Assembly: GCA_963716085.1 (NCBI GenBank)
Contig: OY970288.1
Location: 124,001 to 188,000 of the forward strand
DNA: 64,000 bases
Reading direction: 5' to 3'
Source: Persicitalea sp963716085
GTDB lineage: Bacteria; Bacteroidota; Bacteroidia; Cytophagales; Spirosomataceae
Within the stretch, counting starts at the first letter, position 1. Every line of letters begins with the position of its first letter. The notes beneath the pieces are model-generated. The model was not told where the DNA came from. It made no database searches and was given only the letters and a program-made list of their open reading frames with translations. Position numbers and translations under genes: made by a program. Shown here piece by piece: positions 25,434 through 34,514 of this stretch.

Positions 25434-26432
25434 ATGTACCCCAACCGAATTCTTGCGTTTATTGGCCTGGCCATTTTCCTGGCGAGTTGCGATCCTCGCA
25501 CCGATCGCGAACCTGACCTAAGCGACATCCGGGCGGAAGTAAAAGTGGAGCCGCTGGAGGACGCACTGTTTGCGTGTGAGAGCGTGGCAGAAGTAAAATC
25601 GTTCCTCGGGCGACACCCTTACCTGCAACAATTCTATTTTGAAGGCTTTGCGCGGGATACAGCGCTGGCCGCTCAACTATATGAGCAAATACAAAATAAT
25701 GATTTGCGGAGTTTCAAAAGTCAGGTAGATTCTTTGTTTGGCGAAAAGCAGGAGAACTTGATAGAGCCCCTGGAAGAAGCCTTCCGCCATCTCAAATACT
25801 ACTACCCCGATTTTCAGTCGCCTAGGGTAGAAACCATCATGACTGGTTTCATGGGTAATGATCTTTACGTATCAGATAGCTTGATTATCATTGGCTTGGA
25901 GTACTTCGGTGGGCCAAAGGCTACCTATCGTCCGCAGGTGTACACGTACCAGCTTCGACGTTACGAGAAGGAATACCTGATCCCATCCATTCTGTTTTTT
26001 CTGTCAGATCGTTACGTGCGAACTGACCCCAAAGACCGTACGCTGCTGGCCGATATGGTCGGCTACGGCAAGGCCTTTGAGTTTGTGAAACACTGCGCGC
26101 CGCAGACACCCGACAGCCTGGTTCTCGGGTTTGCCGCGCGCGATTTGACGCGTACTTACAACAGCCAAACCCAAATCTGGGCATTCTTCGTCCAGAACAA
26201 ATTGCTCTACGAAAAAGGAGAATTGGTCAAACAAAAGTACGTGGGCGAAAGACCTTTCACGCCCGAAATAGGGGAGGAGGTGCCGGGCGGCATCGGCCGC
26301 TGGCTCGGCTGGCGCATCGTGAGCAGCTACCTGGCCAACAATCCGGAAGTGACTTTGCAAGATTTGATGAAAAACCCTGATGCCCGGCAGATTTTGCAGC
26401 AGTCGGGATATAAGGGACAAAAAACCGAATAG
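25434..26432 (+). CDS. gldB: Gliding motility lipoprotein GldB
   Basis: 332 residues from the ATG at 25434. A lipoprotein signal peptide ends in FLASC (lipidated Cys19). The mature part follows GldB: FYFEGFARDT, a middle helix region, DSLIIIGLEYFGG, RYEKEYLIPSILFFL, then RWLGWRIVSSYLANNPE. GldB is needed for gliding in Flavobacterium, where the motility machinery overlaps with the type IX secretion system. In this window the nuclease at 35956-39597 has a type IX sorting domain, consistent with such a system. The frame is open to 25395, but the lipoprotein signal fixes the start. Confidence 0.92.
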   Translation: MYPNRILAFIGLAIFLASCDPRTDREPDLSDIRAEVKVEPLEDALFACESVAEVKSFLGRHPYLQQFYFEGFARDTALAAQLYEQIQNNDLRSFKSQVDSLFGEKQENLIEPLEEAFRHLKYYYPDFQSPRVETIMTGFMGNDLYVSDSLIIIGLEYFGGPKATYRPQVYTYQLRRYEKEYLIPSILFFLSDRYVRTDPKDRTLLADMVGYGKAFEFVKHCAPQTPDSLVLGFAARDLTRTYNSQTQIWAFFVQNKLLYEKGELVKQKYVGERPFTPEIGEEVPGGIGRWLGWRIVSSYLANNPEVTLQDLMKNPDARQILQQSGYKGQKTE

Positions 26433-26462
26433 AATTACACGCTGAACCCTGAATCCCAAAAA

Positions 26463-28292
26463 ATGGCTAAAAGCAGATTTGGACGAGGAGACGACGAAGA
26501 GGACGAAAATGAATCGAAGTCGCCTTTTGCCGTCAAAAAATTAAGTTGGACGGGTTTTAAGAAAACCCTGGAAATTTTCCGCTATACCCTGCCTTATAAG
26601 GGGTATTTTATCGTGGGCTTCATTTTCCTGATTCTCTCCACGGGTACGTCCCTGGCGTTTCCCAAGTTGGTGGGTAGCATCATTGAAGTCATCGAGGGGA
26701 AATCTCCCTACACGATCAATCAGATCACGGGCGTTTTGATTGCCATATTGGTCTTCCAAGCGATATTTTCTTACCTGCGGATTTACCTCTTTGCCCGCGT
26801 GAGTGAGTGGGCCATGGCCGACGTGCGCCGCGATGTGTACAGCCGCATCATTACATTGCCCATCGGGTTTCTGGAGCAACGGCGCGTGGGTGAACTCACG
26901 AGCCGCATCACCTCCGACGTAACGCAGTTGCGCGACGTGCTGTCGTTCACCATCGCCGAGTTTTTCCGGCAAATCGCCACATTGGTCGTGGGCGTGACGC
27001 TCATCTCAATCACTTCGTGGAAGCTGACCATGTTCATGCTGGCGACTTTCCCGATTATGGTGGTAGCGGCCATGTTTTTTGGGCGCTACATCCGGCGGCT
27101 CTCCAAAAAAGCCCAGGACGAGCTGGCAGCGGCCAATGTCATCGCCGAGGAAACGTTGCAATCGGTGCAGGTGGTGAAGGCGTTCACCAACGAGCGACTG
27201 GAAGTGAACCGCTACCGCTCCGCCTTGGATCGCGTAGTGGACAACGCCCTGAAGGCAGCCAACTTCCGGGGAGGCTTCGTGTCGTTCATCATCTTTGCCC
27301 TTTTCGGCGGCATCGTGGGTGTGATTTGGTACGGGGCCAATTTGGTTCAAACGGGCGAACTGAGCATCGCCGACTTGTTTACCTTCGTACTCTACACCAC
27401 ATTTATCGGCGGTGCGATGGGCGGATTGGGCGACATGTACGCCCAAATCAACAAGACGATCGGCTCTTCCGAGCGTTTGGTCGAAATACTGGGCGAAACC
27501 TCAGAGGTGGATTTAAGCAAAGAAGACAAGCTGATTCCTGCCGTGGATGGCAATATCGTTTACAACAATGTGAAGTTCAACTACCCGTCGCGTTCCGACG
27601 TGGAGGTGCTGAAAGGAATATCTTTTGAAGTGGCGGCGGGTGAAAAGATTGCGCTCGTGGGCTACAGCGGCGCGGGTAAGTCGACCATTGTGCAGTTGCT
27701 GATGCGCTTCTACGACCCGCAGCATGGTAGCATCACAGTCGATGGCGTGGACGTGACGGCCTATCCGCTCACCGCCCTGCGCGGCATGATGGCCATTGTG
27801 CCGCAGGAAGTCATGCTTTTTGGCGGCACAATCCAGGAAAATATTGCTTACGGTCGGCCCGGTGCCTCCGCCGAAGAGGTGCGTGAAGCGGCTCGCAAGG
27901 CCAATGCTTTGCAGTTCATCGACTCTTTTCCCGAAGGATTGGAAACGATCGTCGGCGAGCGCGGCGTGAAATTGTCGGGCGGACAACGGCAGCGCGTGGC
28001 CATCGCGCGGGCTATCCTGAAAGACCCAAAAATCCTTATCCTGGACGAGGCGACCAGCTCGCTCGACGCTGAAAGCGAGCAACTGGTACAGTCGGCCCTG
28101 GACGAGTTGATGAAAAACCGCACGACGATCGTCATCGCCCACCGCCTGGCTACGATCCGTAAAGTGGACACGATTTACGTGATTCGGGAAGGGCAAATCG
28201 TCGAATCGGGCTCACACAGTGAACTGGCTTTGATCGATAACGGGCTTTACGCCAATTTAATCAGGTTGCAGTTTGAGACAGCGGAGGCTTGA
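26463..28292 (+). CDS. ABC exporter, membrane and ATPase fused (MsbA-like)
   Basis: 609 residues. Six membrane helices occupy about 35-330. The ATPase has Walker A GYSGAGKST (400-408), signature LSGGQ (504-508), Walker B LDEATS (Asp528, Glu529) and H-loop His560. As a half-transporter it would work as a homodimer. Substrate could be lipid A, a drug or a peptide; no N-terminal peptidase domain is present. It begins 30 bases after gldB; the N terminus is strongly charged (Asp/Glu-rich). Confidence 0.93.
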   Translation: MAKSRFGRGDDEEDENESKSPFAVKKLSWTGFKKTLEIFRYTLPYKGYFIVGFIFLILSTGTSLAFPKLVGSIIEVIEGKSPYTINQITGVLIAILVFQAIFSYLRIYLFARVSEWAMADVRRDVYSRIITLPIGFLEQRRVGELTSRITSDVTQLRDVLSFTIAEFFRQIATLVVGVTLISITSWKLTMFMLATFPIMVVAAMFFGRYIRRLSKKAQDELAAANVIAEETLQSVQVVKAFTNERLEVNRYRSALDRVVDNALKAANFRGGFVSFIIFALFGGIVGVIWYGANLVQTGELSIADLFTFVLYTTFIGGAMGGLGDMYAQINKTIGSSERLVEILGETSEVDLSKEDKLIPAVDGNIVYNNVKFNYPSRSDVEVLKGISFEVAAGEKIALVGYSGAGKSTIVQLLMRFYDPQHGSITVDGVDVTAYPLTALRGMMAIVPQEVMLFGGTIQENIAYGRPGASAEEVREAARKANALQFIDSFPEGLETIVGERGVKLSGGQRQRVAIARAILKDPKILILDEATSSLDAESEQLVQSALDELMKNRTTIVIAHRLATIRKVDTIYVIREGQIVESGSHSELALIDNGLYANLIRLQFETAEA

Positions 28293-28364
28293 TTTAGTTG
28301 ACCGTTGACACGGGATCGTCTTTGGAGTTGGGAATGTTTTGATAATAAATAGGTTACCAGGAAA

Positions 28365-30164
28365 ATGAATCAAGACGCTCCGCCCGAAGAGTATTTCCAG
28401 GCAAGGTTGAAAGACGCTTCTGAAAAAGAAGCAATCGCGCAGCAGCTTTTCAATGGCCTGGCCGGAGGAAGGCTGTTGGCTTTTGTGGCGCTGGTGGTTT
28501 CGCTGGGCTTGTGGAACAACCAGAGTCAGCCACTTTGGGGAATTCTTGGCCTGGTGGCGGGTATCGTTTTCGTGGTGCTGATGGGAAGGCAGCAGAAGGC
28601 CAAGCGGCGACGTGATTTCCTGCGCAACCTCCAGACCGTCAACGCCGACGAGCTGGCGCGGCTGGATTTTAAATTCTTGCGTCCCGAAACAGGCGACCAA
28701 TTCATTGATCCCCTCCACCCTTACGCCACCGACCTCGATGTTTTTGGGACGCATTCGCTCTATCGGCTTCTCAACCGTACCCGCACCGACGAAGGCGGTC
28801 GCCGCCTGGCGCACTGGCTGACCCGTCCCGCTCCACTGGACGAAATCCTGATGCGGCAGGAGGCCGTGCAGGAATTCGGGCCCGCCACTGAATGGCGGCA
28901 GACCTGGGAAGCCACCGCCTTGCTGCACGAACACGCCTCGCAGCAAGTGGGCGCGTTACGAACTTGGGCGAAGGAGGTAATGAGTGAATCGCTGAAAAAG
29001 TCACTCAACTGGCGCTGGTGGCCCATCGTGACCGTAACTTTGGGTGTGTTGTTTGCCTTCGGTGTGCTGTCAGGCTGGTTTTTGGTACTGAGTCTTTTGT
29101 GGCAGGGTTTCATCCTGAAGCGCTACAACGCGGGTATTCAGGATCTCACCAACCGCACCACCGACCTCGGACTGACGCTGGTCGCTTACGCCGATCTTCT
29201 GGAACTGGCCAACGACGCTCCCCACCAATCGCGTTGGTGGCAGCTACGGCGAGCGGCCATCGCAAAAGCCCCACCCGCCATTCGTACCGTGGGGCAATGG
29301 TTCGCCCGGCTTGATTACCGGTTGCATCCTATTTTTACCGGGTTGGTCGGGATTCCATTTTTATGGGACTTGCATTGTCTGGCCGCCCTTGAAAAATGGA
29401 AGAAGATGCACGGGAACGAATTGGCTGCCTGGCTGGACGCGCTGGCTGACACCGAGGCGATGAATAGTTTATCAGGTTTTGCCTACGCAAACGCTGACTA
29501 CCAAATGCCGCAGGTGGCCTGGGAGGAAAACATTCGCATCGAAGCCACCGCGTTGGGCCATCCGCTCATTCCGGCCGGTGATCGGGTAAATAATGATTTC
29601 TCGCTCGTCGGTACGGGTCACACCATGCTGGTGACGGGTTCCAACATGTCGGGGAAAAGTACTTTCCTGCGCACCATCGGCGTCAATTTGGTGCTGGCGC
29701 AAATGGGCACGGTCGTATGCGCCGACCAAATGGCCTGTGCGCCCGTGCAAGTATTCAGCAGTATGCGGACGCAGGATTCACTGGTGGAGAATACATCCTC
29801 TTTTTATGCCGAGCTGAAGCGTTTGCGGCAATTGCTGGAATTGGCCGGAAAACCTGATCAGAAGCTTCCCATCTTTTATTTGCTGGATGAAATTCTGAAA
29901 GGTACTAACTCTGCCGACCGCCACCGGGGAGCCGAAGCGCTCATTCGGCAATTGCACCCGCTGCCTGCCTCTGGCATGGTTTCTACCCACGACCTCGAAC
30001 TCGGCGAGTGGGGCGCTACACAGCTTTTCGTCGAAAACTTCCACTTCCGCTCCGACGTGCGGGACGGCAAGCTCCATTTCGACTATAAACTGCACGAGGG
30101 CATTTGCGAGAGTTTCAACGCCAGCGAATTGATGCGCATGATGGGGATTGCGGTGGGGGAGTGA
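28365..30164 (+). CDS. Membrane-anchored MutS-like ATPase
   Basis: 599 residues. The C-terminal third is the MutS ATPase: Walker A GSNMSGKST (Lys431), ENTSSFYAELKRL, Walker B FYLLDEILKGT (Asp508, Glu509) and STHDLELG. The mismatch-recognition domain I, with its Phe-x-Glu motif, is missing. Instead there are hydrophobic segments near 36-60 and 215-250, suggesting membrane attachment. Such shortened MutS relatives are common in Bacteroidota and cannot be the classical repair protein; their function is unknown. GTPase- or Smr-type domains are not present. Confidence 0.85.
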   Translation: MNQDAPPEEYFQARLKDASEKEAIAQQLFNGLAGGRLLAFVALVVSLGLWNNQSQPLWGILGLVAGIVFVVLMGRQQKAKRRRDFLRNLQTVNADELARLDFKFLRPETGDQFIDPLHPYATDLDVFGTHSLYRLLNRTRTDEGGRRLAHWLTRPAPLDEILMRQEAVQEFGPATEWRQTWEATALLHEHASQQVGALRTWAKEVMSESLKKSLNWRWWPIVTVTLGVLFAFGVLSGWFLVLSLLWQGFILKRYNAGIQDLTNRTTDLGLTLVAYADLLELANDAPHQSRWWQLRRAAIAKAPPAIRTVGQWFARLDYRLHPIFTGLVGIPFLWDLHCLAALEKWKKMHGNELAAWLDALADTEAMNSLSGFAYANADYQMPQVAWEENIRIEATALGHPLIPAGDRVNNDFSLVGTGHTMLVTGSNMSGKSTFLRTIGVNLVLAQMGTVVCADQMACAPVQVFSSMRTQDSLVENTSSFYAELKRLRQLLELAGKPDQKLPIFYLLDEILKGTNSADRHRGAEALIRQLHPLPASGMVSTHDLELGEWGATQLFVENFHFRSDVRDGKLHFDYKLHEGICESFNASELMRMMGIAVGE

Positions 30165-30172
30165 TTGGAGTT

Positions 30173-30886
30173 TTACTCGATCTTCTCCCAAACCTCGTGA
30201 ATAGGGTCGCCCTTGCTACTCTTGCCGGAGTGATCCCACTTTCCGTCGTTCAGCTTCCAGTCAAAGGACAAATCGGCTCCCACGCGAAAGCGGTCGCGGG
30301 AGAAAAACTGGATGTGTTCGGTGTATTTGCCGTCCTTGATATCGTAAGTGCCACCTCCCGTACCGTAGAAGCCCTTTACCGCCGGGTCGATGGCCGCCCA
30401 CTGGAAGCGCGTTCCCGACAGAATTTTCAATGTTTTGCGGGTGCCGGTCTGGTGGATTTCCATCATGTCGCCCGTGCCGTCTTTGGCACGTCCAGTAATA
30501 TGCCACGCGCCAGCCATAGGCTTGTCCTTGGCGTCGTCCACCAGCATCCACACCAATTCCTCGTCTTCACCGCGCAGCGTCAAAACGCTATCCTTGCGGA
30601 TGACGGTGAACACTACCGACTTGTTGATCCTGGCGGTGTCATTGGTATTGAACTCCGTGGTGTAGGTCATCTGGTCGCCCTGCATCGTGAACGGGCCACC
30701 CTCGGTGCGATCGAAATACTTGTTCATGACGCTATACGAAGCAATCATCAGGTAGTCGTCGGCCACGATCAACGAAACAAGGCTGTTGTTGGGCTGTTGT
30801 GATCGCCACGCGCCTTTGATGGATTGGGCGATGGAAGAACCTACGGCTACGCTCAGGATGACAAGGAGAAAGAGTACTTTTTTCAT
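30173..30886 (-). CDS. Secreted protein of two lipocalin-like repeats (DUF4488-like)
   Basis: 237 residues with a signal peptide (MKKVLFLLVILSVAVGSSIAQ). Two related units start with GAWRSQ (about 26) and GAWHITG (about 125); each is a beta-rich segment as in DUF4488 and lipocalin-like proteins of Bacteroidota. No catalytic motif. It is convergent with the MutS-like gene, with eight bases between stop codons. Confidence 0.7.
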   Translation of the reverse strand: MKKVLFLLVILSVAVGSSIAQSIKGAWRSQQPNNSLVSLIVADDYLMIASYSVMNKYFDRTEGGPFTMQGDQMTYTTEFNTNDTARINKSVVFTVIRKDSVLTLRGEDEELVWMLVDDAKDKPMAGAWHITGRAKDGTGDMMEIHQTGTRKTLKILSGTRFQWAAIDPAVKGFYGTGGGTYDIKDGKYTEHIQFFSRDRFRVGADLSFDWKLNDGKWDHSGKSSKGDPIHEVWEKIE

Positions 30887-30938
30887 GGGAAATTGCGTTG
30901 GGTTTTTGAGTTGGGAAGGTACTCAAAAATTGTTCCAC

Positions 30939-31325
30939 TCACTGACAAACCTCCCCCACCTTTTTCGCCAAAGCCTGATCGAATTCCTCCCGCTGCTCGA
31001 TGGTTTCATAATGTGCCTCGAACAAACTGTCCATTACGAAGGTAAGCCGCGTGGCGAGCTCACCCGTCTGCTCCGTCAGCGTTTGTTTGAGCGAGTCTTC
31101 CTCCGACCGCTGTGCTTCGGTAAGGGAAATGTTAGCCTTCATCAGAGAATCGCCCCGCAGCCGCAGCTCGTTGGCTACCCGAAAGCGCTGCTCCTTCAAT
31201 TGTCGCGCCTGGCATTCCAAATCCGCCAGCATGGCCACATCCTCATCCCGCACGGCATTCGGGTTGCAACCAGTTAGAAGTCCGCCGCTTAAGAAAATAC
31301 AAAGGAGGAATTTCTTGGTTGTTAG
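30939..31325 (-). CDS. Small helical lipoprotein, start not identifiable
   Basis: About 128 residues can be supported. The chain has a lipoprotein signal (TTKKFLLCIFLSGGLLTGC) and then a helical, charged region (LADLECQARQLKEQRFRVANELRLRG to KVGEVC) that looks like a coiled coil. No standard start codon exists near the signal peptide: the frame continues upstream through a repeat array and reaches TTG near 31463 and ATG/GTG only at 31562-31604. Either an unusual codon is used, or the start was damaged; an ATG nearby at 31357-31359 region is in the wrong frame. Start is given as the first codon of the signal-like segment. Confidence 0.5.
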   Translation of the reverse strand, partial: LTTKKFLLCIFLSGGLLTGCNPNAVRDEDVAMLADLECQARQLKEQRFRVANELRLRGDSLMKANISLTEAQRSEEDSLKQTLTEQTGELATRLTFVMDSLFEAHYETIEQREEFDQALAKKVGEVCQ

Positions 31326-31391
31326 TCGTTCGCTAAGAGCACATGAAAGAGTCGTGTTCTTTTGAAAAAGAGAGATTTTCTTAGTCGAATA

Positions 31392-31541
31392 GGCCTCGTA
31401 GAGGCCAAACCTTTGTAGAAAAATACCTACAACGAATTCATAAACCCCGGAGGGGCGCAACCTTGGCTCGACTGTTGCGCCCCTCCGGGGCTGGAAGCCG
31501 TTTTGAAATTGTTTTTCTACAAAGCTTGCGCCCCTCCGGGG
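31392..31541. repeat. Symmetric hairpin array, copy 1
   Basis: GGCCTCGTAGAGGCC (31392-31406) is followed by AACCTTTGTAGAAAAA (31408-31423). CCCCGGAGGGGCGCAA (31445-31460) and its exact inverse (31475-31490) form a 16-bp stem. TTTTTCTACAAAG (near 31513) precedes another copy of TTGCGCCCCTCCGGGG (31526-31541). The whole is symmetric about 31467, with hairpins roughly 51-53 bases apart. It lies between the small lipoprotein gene and the haloperoxidase-like gene. Confidence 0.85.
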
Positions 31542-31603
31542 CTCTCTGACTGACTTTTTCATTGTAATTAGAAATCCTTCGCACGTATCTCCTGCCATAT
31601 CCA

Positions 31604-32974
31604 CTATTTCAAGTTTTTAGGCCACTGAATCGACCGCAGCACATTGTCACCCACGGCGCGGCCCATCAGCAGGCCGCGCTGGTTGTCCATGTCGTAGTGG
31701 ATGCCGCCGTACAGCCGTGAGTCGGCGCATTCTTCGGCCATTTGCTTGAAGTTGTCAAACTTCCGCGTGCCGAAGCCATGTTGCAACTGCGAGCGGTCGG
31801 TGAAAGGGTACACGCCGTCGCCATTGGTGAACATTTCGGTAAACACCCGCTCGCCTACCGCCGCTTCGGTGGCGTGGCCCGAGGTGTAGGCCGGGAAAGG
31901 TGGTGTGCCGATGACCGTTCTGAAATTGGGATTTATATATTTTTGGATATAGGAAACCGGGCGAATCAGGGCGTAGTCGTACTTGATTTTCCAGCAGGTG
32001 ATAAAGGCGTCGTTCTCGGCAATGCCTAGTTTGGCGTAAGCCACCGCCGCTTTTTCGAGCGTGGCGTTGGTTTCTTTCAAGAGCTGGGTCAGAATACCAA
32101 AGGTATGGCCCGTGGGCGTGCAGGTCGAGAAAGGATCGTCGGCCCAGAAGCGGGCGATTTCCACTTGTTCCGGCGTGACGTTCTTTACCGTATTGTTTAC
32201 TTCCATCGCAATTTTATAAAATTCCGACTTCGGGTCGGTCGAGAAAGCGACGGGCTTGGGCGGTACGGCGTAGGCCATGTTCGAGGCCAGCATCGGGCGG
32301 CACTTGTCCCACTCGGGACAGAGGGGCGTCAGGTTCGTGGCGTCGGTGGGAATCCACTTATCGGGACCCAGGGGAGATTTATAGGTTTTAGAAAAAGGCG
32401 TAAGGTAAGCTTCGTGGCCGCCGTCGGTCTTGGAGTACTCAAAAACCGCCGCCGCAATATCCTTGCCAAGTTTATAGGAAAGCTCGGCGACAGTTTTGCT
32501 GGGAGCTTCCTTCGTGAACTTATTATAGTTGGTTTCTTCGGTTTCGATGATCGCTTTCAGGTTTTCCGCCGACAAGTTGCCGCCAAAAGAAAGCCGCATG
32601 ATTTGAGCCACCGCCGCATTGGTGACGATGCCCCAGTGGTACTGTACACTCAGGACATCGGCCTGGGGCATTTGGTACGAGCCGAACCCGTTCAATTGGC
32701 CAGTCAGTGAACGCGCGCCGGGAATGCCTCGATAGGCCGCTTCGTAGGCTGTGACGCCCGTGAGGCCAAAAACCCGCGCTGCCTGGGGTGGAAAAAAGCC
32801 ATCGGTTTCCTTCACTAAGCGGCATTGCAGATTTACCCAGTCGTGCAGGAAGTCCGCCGAGTAGTTGGCCGTAACGTTGGCCGTGGGCGAAGTGATGGTG
32901 GGTGTTACCTGGTCGGCAGGCGTACAACTCCACACGAATGCGGCAAAGGTCAGGAAGTAAAAATTTTTTCTCAT
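31604..32974 (-). CDS. Vanadium-dependent haloperoxidase-like lipoprotein (PAP2 family)
   Basis: 456 residues with a lipoprotein signal (FYFLTFAAFVWSC). The vanadate/phosphate-binding residues of the PAP2 family are present in order: Lys and RP in KIKYDYALIRP, SGH in YTSGHATEAA and R-H in SRLYGGIHYDMDNQ. Vanadium haloperoxidases oxidise halides with hydrogen peroxide; PAP2 acid phosphatases share the site, so the reaction is not settled. No transmembrane helices of lipid phosphatases are seen, which favours the haloperoxidase-like class. ATG 32983 is an alternative start three codons earlier. Confidence 0.85.
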   Translation of the reverse strand: MRKNFYFLTFAAFVWSCTPADQVTPTITSPTANVTANYSADFLHDWVNLQCRLVKETDGFFPPQAARVFGLTGVTAYEAAYRGIPGARSLTGQLNGFGSYQMPQADVLSVQYHWGIVTNAAVAQIMRLSFGGNLSAENLKAIIETEETNYNKFTKEAPSKTVAELSYKLGKDIAAAVFEYSKTDGGHEAYLTPFSKTYKSPLGPDKWIPTDATNLTPLCPEWDKCRPMLASNMAYAVPPKPVAFSTDPKSEFYKIAMEVNNTVKNVTPEQVEIARFWADDPFSTCTPTGHTFGILTQLLKETNATLEKAAVAYAKLGIAENDAFITCWKIKYDYALIRPVSYIQKYINPNFRTVIGTPPFPAYTSGHATEAAVGERVFTEMFTNGDGVYPFTDRSQLQHGFGTRKFDNFKQMAEECADSRLYGGIHYDMDNQRGLLMGRAVGDNVLRSIQWPKNLK

Positions 32975-33055
32975 CGTCAGCATAGTGTTTAATTCACATT
33001 GTCGACTTTCTAAAAAAGCAACAATGGTGCCAAATCCTTAAACACATCGCACTTT

Positions 33056-33751
33056 TTAATTCAGTACTTCATGCAACACTTCCAGCGACTTTATTTCACC
33101 CAGTGAGTCGAGGTGAATTTTGTACAAAAAAACCATCATGTTCAGCAGCGAAATCCGGCGGCCCTTATCCAGCGACACCTCTGCCCCAAAGGGCGCCGAC
33201 AACCACACCTGTAGCGCGGCTTTCTGGGTGGCATCGGGCGAAGCCGGGTAGTGATTGTCACGAAGTTCGTTGGTCAGGTCGTCGGCAGTTTCCATGCCGA
33301 AGCCCAGGAAAAACGACAGTTGGGCCAGGAAGTGAATGTGGAAATTCTCGTAGTGATCCTCGGCGTTGTCGAGGTACAGCACGGCGTCTTCCAGAAACTC
33401 GAACAGCGGTTCGTTCTCCTCCTCTTCCCGCAGGGACTTGATCAAAATCTCAGTCAAAAAGAGCCCTAAACTCGACTTTACGACCTCGAAGGGCAGACTG
33501 TGGAACGGAATCCGGCACTTGATTTCGGAAATACGGTGCAGCGTGTCGGTTTTGGTTTTATGGTATACGACCATATCCAGCAGCGTCAGTGGCTGAAACA
33601 GCGCGATGCGGTTGGACTTGGAACGACTGCTCCGCACACTGTTGACAATATAGCTCTGAATACCGAACGCCTCGGTATAAATCTTGGCAATAATGGATGA
33701 TTCGCGGTATCGAAGGTAGTTCAGCGCGATTCCTCGGGTTTTGTGGAGCAT
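33056..33751 (-). CDS. recO: DNA repair protein RecO
   Basis: 231 residues. Start MLHKTRGIALNYLRYRESSIIAKIYTEAFG is the OB-fold N terminus of RecO, followed by helical zinc-less C-terminal part (LFEFLEDAVLYLDNAEDH, FFLGFGMETADDL). RecO helps load RecA on SSB-coated DNA. The frame stays open 15 codons upstream, but the ATG at 33751 matches family starts. It is alone between the haloperoxidase-like gene and the ars genes; no obvious promoter consensus is seen. Confidence 0.93.
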   Translation of the reverse strand: MLHKTRGIALNYLRYRESSIIAKIYTEAFGIQSYIVNSVRSSRSKSNRIALFQPLTLLDMVVYHKTKTDTLHRISEIKCRIPFHSLPFEVVKSSLGLFLTEILIKSLREEEENEPLFEFLEDAVLYLDNAEDHYENFHIHFLAQLSFFLGFGMETADDLTNELRDNHYPASPDATQKAALQVWLSAPFGAEVSLDKGRRISLLNMMVFLYKIHLDSLGEIKSLEVLHEVLN

Positions 33752-33878
33752 ATTCAGGCGGTCGGCAGTCGGCCATCGGCGGTTGGTTTTTCCCACGACC
33801 TTCGTAGGCGAGCAGTCATTTGACTTACAAAGATAAAAACCACCCGTGACAACTTCCCGAAAGACTAGCCGTCTGGCG

Positions 33879-34499
33879 TTAAAATTTTCGGGAAGTTAGC
33901 GCAAACACGTACTTCATCTCGGTGGCAATCTGGCGGCAGCGGTCGTCGTAAGTCCGGCTTTCGAGCGGCGTGTCGTCCGCTTCTTTGGGGTCGGAATACA
34001 AAAGGGGAAAACGCCGCTCTGCGCCAGGGATGTAGGGGCAGTTCTGTTCCGCCTGGCCGCAGGTCATGATGGCAGCGAAACCCTTCGTCGGATTGGGTGC
34101 CTGATCGTACACTTTTGAAAAAGCGCGGACGGGCGGGCTGGATTCTGCAAAATGTAGTTCATACACCGGGTTTTTGTCCTCGCTTCCTTTCTGCGCCACC
34201 AACCCCGCCCTTTCCAGGGCCGCCACCGTGCGGGGATTACAGGCGGTAACCTCGGTGCCGCCCGAAAAGCAACGTACGTTCCCCACCCCGGATGCGAGAG
34301 CCGCTATCTGCGCCCACACTTGCCCGAAGTGGCTCCGGCGCGAGTTGTGGGTGCAGATGAAAGTCAAGCTTACGGGCAGTTTCGCCATAACCTTCGCTTG
34401 AATGAAGTCGTTCACTTCGTCTAAAACAGCCCGGCGTTCCGTGGGTACGGAGCGAGGGTCGAGTGACGTGAAGTAAGCTTGGAGCGATGGTAGAAGCAT
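33879..34499 (-). CDS. Arsenate reductase-like low-molecular-weight phosphatase
   Basis: 206 residues. The P-loop CTHNSRRS (about 49-56) corresponds to CxxNxxRS of arsenate reductases of the phosphatase type; further Cys are in TCGQAEQNCP, where ArsC enzymes place redox Cys. Arsenate would be reduced to arsenite. It is the third gene of the unit arsR-arsM-arsC, 15 bases after arsM. No efflux pump (Acr3 or ArsB) is encoded in the window. Confidence 0.85.
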   Translation of the reverse strand: MLLPSLQAYFTSLDPRSVPTERRAVLDEVNDFIQAKVMAKLPVSLTFICTHNSRRSHFGQVWAQIAALASGVGNVRCFSGGTEVTACNPRTVAALERAGLVAQKGSEDKNPVYELHFAESSPPVRAFSKVYDQAPNPTKGFAAIMTCGQAEQNCPYIPGAERRFPLLYSDPKEADDTPLESRTYDDRCRQIATEMKYVFALTSRKF

Positions 34500-34514
34500 C
34501 AGATTCAGATTTGA

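Noticed and set aside
28365..30164. Classical mismatch repair MutS
   Set aside because: It is only 599 residues, lacks the mismatch-recognition domain and carries hydrophobic segments.
31392..31541. CRISPR array
   Set aside because: The repeated units are self-complementary hairpins in both orientations with only three or four units, the interval sequences are not uniform, and no cas genes are present.
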